NCBI GenBank assembly: GCA_905234835.1
Contig: CAJOIZ010000002.1
Span: 1 to 64,000, forward strand
DNA: 64,000 nt
Reading direction: 5' to 3'
Origin: Paludibacteraceae bacterium
Lineage (GTDB): Bacteria > Bacteroidota > Bacteroidia > Bacteroidales > Paludibacteraceae
Below are positions 8,729 through 17,759 of this stretch, in pieces (the stretch's first letter is position 1; each line of letters starts with the position of its first letter). The position numbers were made by a program, and so were the translations under genes. The notes under the pieces are model-generated. The model saw only the letters and a program-made list of their open reading frames with translations, had not been told where the DNA came from and searched no databases.

Positions 8729-10095
8729 TGCCCTCTTCGTCCTCCATAGAACCGCTTTATTTTCTCGGTATCGGCGGTATCGGGATGAGTGCGCTGGCGC
8801 GCTGGTTTGCCGCACGCGGTTGCCGTGTGGAGGGCTACGACCGCACGCCGTCGTCTTTGACGCGCGAACTGGAGAAGGAGGGCATACGGGTTATCTATAC
8901 CGACTCGCCGGAACAGGTGGCGGATATGCCGTGGACAATGGTTTGGACTCCCGCGGTGCCGAAGCATACCGCTCTGTATCAGTATTTTGAGCAAAAAGGA
9001 GCGCGCATACTCAAACGCTCCGAAATGCTGGGCAGGGTGACGGAGGACATGCGGGCGTTATGCGTTGCAGGCACCCACGGCAAGACCTCTACAGCTGCCC
9101 TTTTGGCGCACATACTCCGACCGCAGGGAGTGAACGCCTTTCTCGGCGGCATCAGCATGAACGAAGGCTCCAACCTGATAACGGACAGCCAAAGCAACCT
9201 CGTTGTGGTGGAGGCGGACGAGTTCGACCGCTCGTTCCTGCACCTCAAGCCCGCTATGAGCGTCATCACAGCCATCGACCCCGACCACCTTGACATCTAC
9301 GGCACGCCCGAAGGCTATCAGGAAGGCTTCGAGCAGTATGCCCGTTTGGTAAAGGAGGCGCTTGTGATACGCAAAGGCTACCACGTGGATGGCAACGGGA
9401 TGGCAAGGCTATATCAGTACAGCGTCAACGAACCGTCGGATTTCTATTCGGACAACATTCGGATTACGGACGGACGGCTGCTGTTCGACTGGCATGCGCC
9501 CGACACCGTATTGACGGACGTGGAACTGGGCGTACCTGTGCTGTTCAATGTGGAGAACGCCACAGCGGCTATGGCGGTAGCATCTTTGGCAGGCGCAAAC
9601 GAGCAGATACTGCGGCAGGGCGTACAGACCTATAAAGGGGTACTGCGCCGCTTCAACATACACGTCCGGACGAACCGAATCACCTATATTGACGACTACG
9701 CACATCACCCGCAGGAGCTGATGACCGCCATACGGTCTGCTCGGCAGTTGTACCCCGAACGGTACTTGATAGGCGTTTTCCAGCCGCATCTCTACACCCG
9801 CACACGCGACTTCATGGACGGATTCGCGGCGGCTTTAGGCGCATTGGACGAGGCGGTGCTGCTGCCCATCTATCCGGCGCGGGAGGAACCGATTGAAGGT
9901 GTCACCTCGGAAGCACTGGCGGACAGGATACACGGCTCACAACCCGTCCGGGTGGTGCAGAAAACGGATATGGCAGACTACGTGTGCCATCGGCTACGGA
10001 CGCTCGACCGCCCTGTCACCGTCCTCACGCTCGGCGCAGGGGATATTGACCGGTTGGTGGACGGACTGACGGCAAAATTAAAGGAGACAAATTGA
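8728..10095 (+). CDS. murC: UDP-N-acetylmuramate--L-alanine ligase
   Basis: The first amino-acid ligase of peptidoglycan precursor synthesis: ATP-dependent addition of L-Ala to UDP-MurNAc in the cytosol. Features: the N-terminal Rossmann motif 'FLGIGGIGMSALA', the Mur-ligase P-loop 'GTHGKTS' (residues 115-121), 'VVVEADEFDRSFL' and 'ITAIDPDHLDIYG' in the central domain, and 'YIDDYAHHPQEL' with 'FQPHLYTRTRDF' in the C-terminal domain. Length (455) is normal. It overlaps the genes on both sides by one nucleotide, and ftsQ, ftsA and ftsZ follow in the order expected for the end of a dcw cluster. Confidence 0.97.
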   Translation: MPSSSSIEPLYFLGIGGIGMSALARWFAARGCRVEGYDRTPSSLTRELEKEGIRVIYTDSPEQVADMPWTMVWTPAVPKHTALYQYFEQKGARILKRSEMLGRVTEDMRALCVAGTHGKTSTAALLAHILRPQGVNAFLGGISMNEGSNLITDSQSNLVVVEADEFDRSFLHLKPAMSVITAIDPDHLDIYGTPEGYQEGFEQYARLVKEALVIRKGYHVDGNGMARLYQYSVNEPSDFYSDNIRITDGRLLFDWHAPDTVLTDVELGVPVLFNVENATAAMAVASLAGANEQILRQGVQTYKGVLRRFNIHVRTNRITYIDDYAHHPQELMTAIRSARQLYPERYLIGVFQPHLYTRTRDFMDGFAAALGALDEAVLLPIYPAREEPIEGVTSEALADRIHGSQPVRVVQKTDMADYVCHRLRTLDRPVTVLTLGAGDIDRLVDGLTAKLKETN

Positions 10096-10811
10096 TGAAA
10101 AAAGCATTCCGTATAGCAGGCGTAGTGTTGGCTTTCGTGGCGGTTATAGCCGTATTGATATGGGCTGTGAACGACACGGAGGACGATCTCTGCCGCAAGG
10201 TCAACATCGAGACGGACGGCGAGTTCTTGAGTGTGAGCGAGATTCAGTCTTGGCTCCGCAGGAAGAGTTTGTATCCGCTGGGGATGCCGATGCACAGCGT
10301 CTCCACGCAGGAGATAGAGGATGGTCTGTCCAAGCACGAGATGGTGCGTAACGCCCAGTGCTACAAGCTCGGCGACACCATCGTCGAAATCTCCGTCGAG
10401 CAGCGCAAGCCCATCCTGCGTGTGCTCACGGACGGCGAGACGTACTACGTGGATGCCGACCGCAAACGTATGCCCGTGCGGCCCGAGACCAAGGTGGATG
10501 TCATCTGGGTCAGAGGACATATAGGGGAGCAGATGGCACGGGAGGAGATAGCCGGTTTTGTCGAGTGGCTCAACGACAACTCCTACTGGCAGCCCCGCAT
10601 ACGCAGCATAGAGGTGCGCGAGGGAAAGCAGGTGTTGCTCCGACAGGCGGAGAACGAGCCGGTCATCCTGCTCGGAAGACTGGAGGACTATGAGAAGAAA
10701 CTGCACAAAGTGCGTGTCTTCATAGAGGAGGCAAACGTCTCAGGGATTGATATCCTTGCTTACAAACAGTTGGACGCTCGCTTTGACGGACAGATAGTAG
10801 GACGCAATTAA
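10095..10811 (+). CDS. ftsQ: Cell division protein FtsQ
   Basis: A bitopic membrane protein of the divisome that links early cytoplasmic and late periplasmic components. The 238 residues contain one N-terminal span (about residues 8-26), then a periplasmic POTRA-like domain and the beta domain. The ATG at 10095 overlaps the murC stop by one base (TGATG) and has AAGGAG about 8 nt upstream; a TTG three bases earlier is possible but less likely. Similarity at sequence level is weak, as is usual for FtsQ; the call leans on topology, length and position between murC and ftsA. Confidence 0.88.
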   Translation: MKKAFRIAGVVLAFVAVIAVLIWAVNDTEDDLCRKVNIETDGEFLSVSEIQSWLRRKSLYPLGMPMHSVSTQEIEDGLSKHEMVRNAQCYKLGDTIVEISVEQRKPILRVLTDGETYYVDADRKRMPVRPETKVDVIWVRGHIGEQMAREEIAGFVEWLNDNSYWQPRIRSIEVREGKQVLLRQAENEPVILLGRLEDYEKKLHKVRVFIEEANVSGIDILAYKQLDARFDGQIVGRN

Positions 10812-10821
10812 CACGCACACG

Positions 10822-10910
10822 CAGTGACCAAACAGCAAGCAATGCCGACGGTCAGCCGACAGTGAGCCGACGGTGAGCCGACAGTCAACCGACGGTCAAC
10901 CGTAAGAATA
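10822..10910. repeat. 11-bp tandem array with leader, between ftsQ and ftsA
   Basis: The leader AAACAGCAAGCAA (10830-10842, within a 21-bp block identical in inverted form to 2588-2608) is followed by two bases and then six 11-bp units: CCGACGGTCAG (10845-10855), CCGACAGTGAG, CCGACGGTGAG, CCGACAGTCAA, CCGACGGTCAA and a decayed CCGTAAGAATA ending at 10910. The array fills most of the 168-bp gap before ftsA and would lie in the mRNA leader if ftsQ and ftsA are co-transcribed. Confidence 0.88.
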
Positions 10911-10979
10911 CCGAACCCTCACCGCACAATCCGACCAACAATGTATTATATTGAACTCACGTTAAATTATTGACGAAAA

Positions 10980-12284
10980 ATGCCTAAACAACCTATCACC
11001 CATTCAGTAAAAGACCTGCCGTTAGTGGCGGTGGAGCTGGGAAGCCACTCCGTCCGTGCTATGGCTGCTCAGAAAGTGGGGGAGGACCTGCTCCGTATCC
11101 TCGCATACGAGGAAAGCAACCAATTCCCCTGCGTCAATCGCGGCATGGTGGACCAGGTCAATGACGCAGGGTTCATGATCAACCACATACTTCACCTGCT
11201 TGCCAACCGGCTGAATGTCGATACCATCCCGTCTGCTTACACACTCATCGGCGGAAAAGGAATGACGCTCGCTGCTGTCAGGTCTAAACGAGACCTCGTA
11301 CGCAAACGCGCTATGACCGAACAGATAAAGAACGAAATGAAAAAGGAGTGTGCCGACAAGATAGAACTCAAGAACCCTGATGTGGCAGTGTTTGACTTGT
11401 TGCCCTCTTACTATGTGCTGGACGATAAGGAGCAGGACGCCGAACCCACCGACAGCCAGAAGGCATCTGTGTGGGAGATTCACTTTAACGCCTTTGTCGG
11501 TCATCGTGAGGCGAGAGAGAAACTGCATGTCAGTTTCGAGAACGCTAAGACAACCATCGAACAGACGTTCGTACGTCCCGATGTAGTGCTGAGCGCCATC
11601 ACCACTGGCCATCCGGACATGCTCGCACAAGGATGCGCCGTCATTGACCTCGGCGCACAGACCACTACCCTAACCGTCTATAAGAGCAATCAGTTCCTCC
11701 ACAATCTGGTTGTCCCACAGGGAGGATGGCATATATCTCGTTTCATCGAACAGCAGGGCATACCCTTCAATTACGCCGAGCATATCAAGTGCACGTACGG
11801 CAAGGCTTCGCCCCGTTTCGTGGAACACGACTCGGCTATGGTGCTGCCCAGCACACACCCAGACCAGACTACGCAGCGTATCAGCCTTACGTCGCTCGCC
11901 GAGTTCATTGAAATGAAGGAAGGCGAGATATTGCAGCCCATTCTCAATGTCCTGCATACGTTTGAGGGACGGCTCGGCGGAGTGTATCTGACCGGCGGAG
12001 CCAGCCTGCTCAGCGGACTGCCCGAATGGTTGCAGGAACGTACATCACTGCCCGTACAGTACGGCAGTCACGCTTACCTGCTTGACCGACAGACGGATGA
12101 TGAGTTCTGCAATCCCCGATATACCTCGCTCGTTGGAGCGCTTATTCACGGCTCTGACTGGAGAGACAAGCACACCAATATGGTCGTACCAGACCGCAAA
12201 TCTTTCGCCAGCAGGGTGCTGAGAGCCACCCAACAGGAAATAATCTATATCTTCTCTGATTCTAAAAAGCCCGATAACGAATAA
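10980..12284 (+). CDS. ftsA: Cell division protein FtsA
   Basis: An actin-like ATPase that tethers FtsZ to the inner membrane and recruits later divisome proteins. The 434 residues show the N-terminal 'VAVELGSHSVRAMA' phosphate-1 region, the 'CAVIDLGAQTTTLTVY' phosphate-2 region (about residues 220-235) and 'GVYLTGGASLLSGLPEWL' (about 331-348), which is the adenosine motif. The end lacks a clear hydrophobic amphipathic membrane-targeting helix, so targeting may differ from the E. coli protein. It is separated from ftsQ by the 11-bp array and from ftsZ by 25 bp. Confidence 0.95.
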   Translation: MPKQPITHSVKDLPLVAVELGSHSVRAMAAQKVGEDLLRILAYEESNQFPCVNRGMVDQVNDAGFMINHILHLLANRLNVDTIPSAYTLIGGKGMTLAAVRSKRDLVRKRAMTEQIKNEMKKECADKIELKNPDVAVFDLLPSYYVLDDKEQDAEPTDSQKASVWEIHFNAFVGHREAREKLHVSFENAKTTIEQTFVRPDVVLSAITTGHPDMLAQGCAVIDLGAQTTTLTVYKSNQFLHNLVVPQGGWHISRFIEQQGIPFNYAEHIKCTYGKASPRFVEHDSAMVLPSTHPDQTTQRISLTSLAEFIEMKEGEILQPILNVLHTFEGRLGGVYLTGGASLLSGLPEWLQERTSLPVQYGSHAYLLDRQTDDEFCNPRYTSLVGALIHGSDWRDKHTNMVVPDRKSFASRVLRATQQEIIYIFSDSKKPDNE

Positions 12285-12309
12285 ACAACCCGTAAAATTA
12301 AACACCATT

Positions 12310-13626
12310 ATGGAAGACGATACCTTGTTACCCATCCAACTCGAGTTTGCCCAGGACTCCATCATCAAGGTGATGGGAGTCGGCGGAGGCGGCGGAAACG
12401 CCATCAACTATATGTACCGCCAGAACATTCAAGGGGTTACATACCTTATCTGCAATACTGACCGTCAGGTGCTCAGTTCATCGCCCATTCCCGCCAAACT
12501 GCAACTGGGGCCCGGACTTGGTGCAGGCGGAAGACCCGAACAGGCGTGCAAATACGCGGAAGAAAGCCGCGACCGTATCAAGGAAGCGCTGGACGACGGC
12601 ACGAAGATGCTGTTCATTGCCGCTGGTATGGGCGGAGGAACAGGCACAGGTGCTTCTCCCATTATCGCCGAAGTGGCAAAGGAAATGGGAATACTCACCG
12701 TTGGCATTGTAACTATACCCTTTGCCTTTGAAGGACGTAAGAAGATAGAGAAAGCCATGCGCGGAGTGGCGGAGCTGGCGAAACACATGGACGCCATCAT
12801 CGTGATTAGCAATGAGAAGCTGACCAAGCTCTATCCTAATATGAACATCAAGACCGCTTTCGCGAAGGCGGATGATGTGATTACCAATGCCGCCAAGTCA
12901 ATAGCCGAGATCATTAACGTGGAAGGATATATCAATACGGACTTTGCTGATGTCTATAACACGCTCAAAGACGGTCGCGTAGCGATTATGAACGTTGGAC
13001 AGGCAGGAGGTGAGAACCGTCTGCCAAATGCTATACGCAATGCCCTTGAGTCGCCACTGGTTAACTCGAACGACGTGCACGGCGCAAAGCGTATTCTGTT
13101 ACAACTCTACTGTTCGCAGGAGCACGACATCCTTGCCGCTGAGTTTGACCAACTGCACGAGTTTGTGGACCGAGTGGGCGAAGATGTGGAAGTGCAGTGG
13201 GGCGCCACCTACGATGACACGTTAGGCGAAGATGTACGAATCACACTGATTGCCACGGGTTACGATATTGACGATATTCCCACTACCGAGCCGGATAAAG
13301 ACCGTACCCGTCCATCTATCTCTGAAGCCATAGAAATGAACTATCCCACCGAAGAAAAGAAGGAAGAGGAGATGCAACAGGAAGAGGAAGAAATAAAGAA
13401 ACCGGAGGAGACAATAAGGATAGAGGATACGGAAAGAACCTCTGCTCCGACAGGTACCACATCGCACATACAACAAGTAAACGGCAACGAGTTCGTTATA
13501 CAGTTTGAGGATACTGTCCCGCAAGTTCAGGAACCCGCACGACAAACACCCAAAGCGGAAGAAAAGCCAAAAACAGAAGAAACAACCAAGAAAGACCTTT
13601 TCGGCTGGATGCGCGGAAGAAGATAA
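12310..13626 (+). CDS. ftsZ: Cell division protein FtsZ
   Basis: The tubulin-like GTPase that forms the division ring. 'VMGVGGGGGNAINYM' opens the Rossmann-like domain, and the tubulin signature 'GGGTGTG' is at residues 108-114. 'NVDF'-type residues are replaced by 'INTDFADVYNTLKDG' as the T7 region. A long Glu- and Lys-rich linker (about 340-420) leads to a C-terminal end 'KKDLFGWMRGRR', the likely peptide that docks FtsA and other partners. The length of 438 residues is usual for Bacteroidota, whose linkers are long. Confidence 0.97.
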   Translation: MEDDTLLPIQLEFAQDSIIKVMGVGGGGGNAINYMYRQNIQGVTYLICNTDRQVLSSSPIPAKLQLGPGLGAGGRPEQACKYAEESRDRIKEALDDGTKMLFIAAGMGGGTGTGASPIIAEVAKEMGILTVGIVTIPFAFEGRKKIEKAMRGVAELAKHMDAIIVISNEKLTKLYPNMNIKTAFAKADDVITNAAKSIAEIINVEGYINTDFADVYNTLKDGRVAIMNVGQAGGENRLPNAIRNALESPLVNSNDVHGAKRILLQLYCSQEHDILAAEFDQLHEFVDRVGEDVEVQWGATYDDTLGEDVRITLIATGYDIDDIPTTEPDKDRTRPSISEAIEMNYPTEEKKEEEMQQEEEEIKKPEETIRIEDTERTSAPTGTTSHIQQVNGNEFVIQFEDTVPQVQEPARQTPKAEEKPKTEETTKKDLFGWMRGRR

Positions 13627-13649
13627 CCATCTGATAAGACACAACAACT

Positions 13650-14531
13650 ATGGAACAGAAGGAAACAACCCTGTGGGATGCCCTGCGCAGTGGCGTTAGA
13701 GGCTTGGAAAAGATAGTACAATGGTGCGTACGACTGGTAGCAAGGATGCTCCGCCTTACCTTCCAAAGATGGTGGCTGGTGGGCATCGTAACACTACTCT
13801 GTATGGCGGCGGGTGTTTATTACTCACGTCCGTCTAACAAACTCTATAAGGTTCGTGCCGTTGCCACACTGAACGGACCGTCTGTCAATGAAGTAGCGGA
13901 TTATTACGAGGCGCTTCACAAGTCATTTGAGGCTTTTTATGTGATTGACTGCCTACACGACGGAACGGCGGACTATGTGGACTACGGCAGGAAGAACTCG
14001 CTGACCGACACCACCAGCGTTGTGATGAAGGACCAGATTGCCTTCCAGTTCGTCACACGCAACCGCAAGCAGATTCCGTGGATGGAGCAGCAGATTATGC
14101 ATTGTCTGAACAACCATCCGCAGTTCGTGGATGAGTATCAGGTCTATAAGCTTCACGCTGACCGGCAGTATAGCTTCGACCGCGATCAGGTGGACCGTTT
14201 GGACTCGATGACTGCCGCTTTCTATTCGGATGCCGCTGTGCCGCAGATCCAGTCCAACGCGTGGACACTCGCTATGGGACGCAAAGAGATTGTCCTGCCT
14301 CTGAAAAACATAGAGGATTATATGATGCGCAAGGCGCAACGCGACAGCCGTTATGCACTTACTACAGCTCCCGTCGTACTGCACGGACACTTTGTTCCGC
14401 AGAAGAAAGCCATCAACGGCAGAGTCAAATGCACTGCCATCGGACTGATTGCTGGTTGGCTGTTAGGTTATCTTATTGCCGCTTTCTTCGATGAAAGAAA
14501 GCGTATAATACAATGGCTGCGACTAAAATGA
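13650..14531 (+). CDS. Two-span membrane protein, Wzz-like topology
   Basis: A 293-residue protein with a membrane span near each end (about residues 41-58 and 262-282) and a hydrophilic periplasmic middle. This is the layout of polysaccharide chain-length regulators (Wzz type), but the typical proline-rich motif near the second span is not evident, so the family is not certain. It follows ftsZ by 23 bp and is probably co-transcribed, yet nothing ties it to division. Its 3' end overlaps the convergent DedA gene by 59 bp, which is unusual for two intact genes. Confidence 0.8.
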   Translation: MEQKETTLWDALRSGVRGLEKIVQWCVRLVARMLRLTFQRWWLVGIVTLLCMAAGVYYSRPSNKLYKVRAVATLNGPSVNEVADYYEALHKSFEAFYVIDCLHDGTADYVDYGRKNSLTDTTSVVMKDQIAFQFVTRNRKQIPWMEQQIMHCLNNHPQFVDEYQVYKLHADRQYSFDRDQVDRLDSMTAAFYSDAAVPQIQSNAWTLAMGRKEIVLPLKNIEDYMMRKAQRDSRYALTTAPVVLHGHFVPQKKAINGRVKCTAIGLIAGWLLGYLIAAFFDERKRIIQWLRLK

Positions 14532-15117
14532 TGACTATCGCCACGCCCAGTTCGTGGCTGTACCGCTCAATCATATCTTTCTGCCCATTGGCTATGTAGC
14601 CGAGTAGAGCCAGAACGGTATTCCACATGAAAGCCCCCATAGCCGTGTAGAGCAGGAACTGCCCGAAATGCATACGGCTCAAGCCGGCGGGGATACTGAT
14701 TAGTTGACGGATGCCGGGAATGAGTCTCCCTATGAACGTACTGATACGACCGTGGTCGTTGAAGTACGTTTCTGCTTTCTGTATCTTCTCGCCGCTTAGC
14801 AGCAGGGCATGACCGACACGGCTGTCCGCAAACTTATAGACGAGCGGTCGCCCAAGCCACACGCTCAGCGCATAGTTGATAACCGCACCTAATACGGCTC
14901 CGAGCGTGCCGAACAGCACAATCAGCAGCACATCGACCGGATAGTTGCCCGTTACTGCTAATGCGCTGGCGGGGTTCTCTGCCACGTATGCTGCCGGAGG
15001 AATGACCACTTCGCTCGGGAAGGGCACAAAAGACGATTCAACGGTCATCAGCGCGGTAATCGACCAATAGTTCATATTGGCCGAATACCACGTGACCGCT
15101 TGATTGAGTATATCCAA
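14473..15117 (-). CDS. DedA family membrane protein
   Basis: A 214-residue integral membrane protein of the DedA/SNARE-associated (VTT) family, whose members include undecaprenyl-phosphate and phospholipid flippases needed for envelope homeostasis. Evidence: 'SSFVPFPSEVVIPPAAY' near the N terminus, 'FGTLGAVLGAVINYALSVWLGRPLV', and the family signature 'GRLIPGIRQLISIPAGLSRM' with conserved arginines. Four to five hydrophobic segments are visible. The gene's last 59 bp overlap the end of the plus-strand gene at 13650. The NhaD-like antiporter lies 21 bp upstream in the same direction. Confidence 0.92.
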   Translation of the reverse strand: MDILNQAVTWYSANMNYWSITALMTVESSFVPFPSEVVIPPAAYVAENPASALAVTGNYPVDVLLIVLFGTLGAVLGAVINYALSVWLGRPLVYKFADSRVGHALLLSGEKIQKAETYFNDHGRISTFIGRLIPGIRQLISIPAGLSRMHFGQFLLYTAMGAFMWNTVLALLGYIANGQKDMIERYSHELGVAIVIILVAAIVLYAFFHRRKRQ

Positions 15118-15138
15118 GATTCGGAATAGTTAAGCGTT

Positions 15139-16494
15139 TTACAGGAAAATGAGTTGCACGAGTATGTAAATCGGCAGCAGGCAGATTAGCGAGAATCGGA
15201 TCATATACCCGAAGAACGACGGCATCTTGATATTGTTCTCCTCTGCGATGGCTTTCACCATAAAGTTCGGCCCGTTGCCTATATACGTCATTGCACCGAA
15301 GAAGACGGCACCAATGGAGATGGCCTTCAGGATGATTTCCGGTATTCGTGCCACGAACGGAACTCCGTTCACCACACCGTCACCGTTCTCCAACAGACCG
15401 CTCGCCATAGCCTGCAGCGACTCAGGCAGACCCGTAGCCATCGACCAGAAAGCAACCGCCGTAGGCGTGTTGTCAAGGAACGATGACAGCAGACCGGTCG
15501 CGTAGTAGAACTGCCATGTTGCGTCTAATCCGAGCGCGGCAGCGTTCTGCTCAAGGAAGATGAGCGCGGGCGCCATCGTGGTGAAGATACCGATGAACAA
15601 CGCAGCCACCTCCAATATGGGAGCCCATGTGAACTTGTTGTCCTCGTAGCGCACTTTCTTCTTGGTAGTCACGAGCGACAGAACCATAAAGACAATCATC
15701 ACAATCTCGCGCAGGTACTTCAGATACAGCGGCGCATCATGCTCGCCCATAGCGGGAATCGTGCCGGCGTTAAGGAAAGCTACGCTGCATACGATACCGA
15801 TAAGCCACACGAAATTGATGCTGCCTGTCAGTTTCAGCGGCTCCTGTTCGCGAGCGTCTGCCGATAAAGCCGTCCAATGCTCCTTTCCGTAGTAGTACGT
15901 ATCAACAAGGAAGTAGGTAATCAGCAGGATAACGCCCGTGAACAGCCATTCTTTCCACAACGTGGCGAACCATGTGAACGACGCGCCGCGAAGGAATAGC
16001 ATGAACAATGGTGGGTCGCCTAACGGAGTCATCAGACCGCCGCAGTTCGCCACTAAGGCAATGAAGAACAGCACGGTGTGGACTGTGTATTTGCGCTGCT
16101 GGTTGGTGGTCAGCAGCGGACGGATGAGCAGCATTGCCGCACCGGTCGTACCCATAACGGATGCCAACACGAAACCGATGGCAAGGAACGTGGTGTTCAC
16201 CCACGGCTTGGCCTTGATGTCGCCGCTCAGGTGTATGCCGCCTGTGATGACGAACAGTGCCAACAGCAGGATGATAAAGGGCACATAGTCAAAGAAGATG
16301 GTGTGAACCAGTTCGTGCGTCAGACCCTGTATCAGCATATACGCTGCCACGGGAATGCCTAATACACACGACACAATCAGTTTGTTGCGGTTGCTTTCCC
16401 ACCATTTTTCCGCAAGCATCGGCGCAATGGCGATGGCGAGGAGCATGATGGCAAAGGGAATCATCGTCCACGCCGGCATAATAAATTCTTCCAT
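15139..16494 (-). CDS. NhaD-like sodium/proton antiporter
   Basis: A 451-residue polytopic transporter of the ion transporter (IT) superfamily. About a dozen hydrophobic segments are seen. The paired-repeat signatures 'GTTGAAMLLIRPLL' and 'NCGGLMTPLGDPPLFMLF' in the first half, and 'FLDNTPTAVAFW' with 'MTYIGNGPNFMVKAIAE' in the second, are those of NhaD/ArsB-like proteins. The likely role is Na+ (or Li+) export in exchange for protons at the inner membrane; a dicarboxylate or other anion substrate cannot be excluded. It lies between the DedA gene and the HD hydrolase gene, all on the minus strand. Confidence 0.87.
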   Translation of the reverse strand: MEEFIMPAWTMIPFAIMLLAIAIAPMLAEKWWESNRNKLIVSCVLGIPVAAYMLIQGLTHELVHTIFFDYVPFIILLLALFVITGGIHLSGDIKAKPWVNTTFLAIGFVLASVMGTTGAAMLLIRPLLTTNQQRKYTVHTVLFFIALVANCGGLMTPLGDPPLFMLFLRGASFTWFATLWKEWLFTGVILLITYFLVDTYYYGKEHWTALSADAREQEPLKLTGSINFVWLIGIVCSVAFLNAGTIPAMGEHDAPLYLKYLREIVMIVFMVLSLVTTKKKVRYEDNKFTWAPILEVAALFIGIFTTMAPALIFLEQNAAALGLDATWQFYYATGLLSSFLDNTPTAVAFWSMATGLPESLQAMASGLLENGDGVVNGVPFVARIPEIILKAISIGAVFFGAMTYIGNGPNFMVKAIAEENNIKMPSFFGYMIRFSLICLLPIYILVQLIFL

Positions 16495-16520
16495 AAATAT
16501 ATAAGTTTATAAATGATTTG

Positions 16521-17759
16521 TCATTCCGTCCGGGCCACAAACAGGTACAGTTTGCGGGGTTTGAACGTAAGCAGTTTCAGGTCAAGTATCTCGCTTGCCT
16601 CACTGATGTCCTTCACCGACCCGTCCTGATAGAGGATATCTATCGAGTCGGCTTTCTCCGAGTATGTGTTGCTGGTAGATATATGTTCCTCGTAGAAGTA
16701 GTGTGCCTCCTCTTTGCGGATGCCGAGCGACTGTGCCAAGCGGGAAGAAAGTTCCTCTTTCTCGCTCTCTGTCAGCGCGTTCTGACGCAGTGTCCCCCGG
16801 AACAGACGACGGTTGATGAACATATTGCTCAGCAGTGCCAATACCTTGTCGTCGCTGTTCATCCATGCCTTGATGGCGCTCAGCACATCGCTGTCGTCCA
16901 ATAGCGCGTATTGCCGCAACGCCTCGCTGCCGGCTGTCATGTCTGTGGCGGTGATATGCCCATAGAGGAAGTAACGCAGCGCAGGCGAGCAGAACAGTTC
17001 TTTCCCTTGTTCAGCGAGTTCCTTTGCGCGGCTTAGTATCTTGATTAGCAGTTGCTCAGCGGCTACCGATGTCTTGTGCAGATACACCTGCCAGTACATC
17101 AGCCTTCTCGCAACGAGGAACTTCTCGACCGAGTAAATCCCTTTCAGTTCCACCACCAAGTGGTCATTCACCACGTGCAGCATCTTCAGCAGCCGCTCGC
17201 TCGCGACACGTCCTTCCTGCACACCGCAGAAGAACGAGTCTCTGCACAGGTAGTCCATCCTGTCCACGTCCAATTGCGAGGACAGCAGTTGGTGGAAGAA
17301 GTGCCTCTGGTAGCCGTTACGGAAGATGTCTATCGCCATCCCGAGCGGATGAGGAGTGTCGGCGGTGGCGAGGTCGCGGTCAATCTGCTCCATCATCAGC
17401 AGACTGATTTCCTCGTGCGTAATGCCGTGCACTAACGTATGTTCTAACACGTGCGAGAACGGCCCGTGCCCCACGTCGTGCAGCAAGATAGCTATCTGTG
17501 CCGCCTCGTTCTCCTCTTGCGAGATGTCCACTCCCTTCTGTTGCAGCATGTTCAGCCCCTCTTGCATCAGGTGCATCGCACCGACCGAATGGGAGAAGCG
17601 GCTGTGTTGCGCACCCGGATAGACGTAGTAACTCAGTCCCAACTGACGTATGCGGCCCAACCGTTGCACGTAAGGGTGTTGCAGCACGTCATAAACCTTG
17701 TCGCTGCCGAGCGTCACGAACCCGAATACAGGGTCATTGATAATCTTCCGCTTGTTCAT
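16521..17759 (-). CDS. HD-domain phosphohydrolase
   Basis: A 412-residue metal-dependent phosphohydrolase of the dGTPase/SAMHD1-like HD superfamily. The metal ligands are seen as '[14 protein letters not shown]' (about residues 51-64), '[16 protein letters not shown]' (about 93-108) and '[15 protein letters not shown]' (about 180-194). Such proteins cleave (deoxy)nucleoside triphosphates, but the substrate here is not known. Its start overlaps the gltX stop by 4 bp (ATGA), so translation is coupled to gltX. Confidence 0.92.
   Translation of the reverse strand: MNKRKIINDPVFGFVTLGSDKVYDVLQHPYVQRLGRIRQLGLSYYVYPGAQHSRFSHSVGAMHLMQEGLNMLQQKGVDISQEENEAAQIAILLHDVGHGPFSHVLEHTLVHGITHEEISLLMMEQIDRDLATADTPHPLGMAIDIFRNGYQRHFFHQLLSSQLDVDRMDYLCRDSFFCGVQEGRVASERLLKMLHVVNDHLVVELKGIYSVEKFLVARRLMYWQVYLHKTSVAAEQLLIKILSRAKELAEQGKELFCSPALRYFLYGHITATDMTAGSEALRQYALLDDSDVLSAIKAWMNSDDKVLALLSNMFINRRLFRGTLRQNALTESEKEELSSRLAQSLGIRKEEAHYFYEEHISTSNTYSEKADSIDILYQDGSVKDISEASEILDLKLLTFKPRKLYLFVARTE

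Noticed and set aside
7781..8815. A 344-codon minus-strand frame opposite the phosphoesterase gene
   Set aside because: Mirror of a clear metallophosphoesterase with intact motifs; the frame itself is Val/His-rich without recognisable domains.
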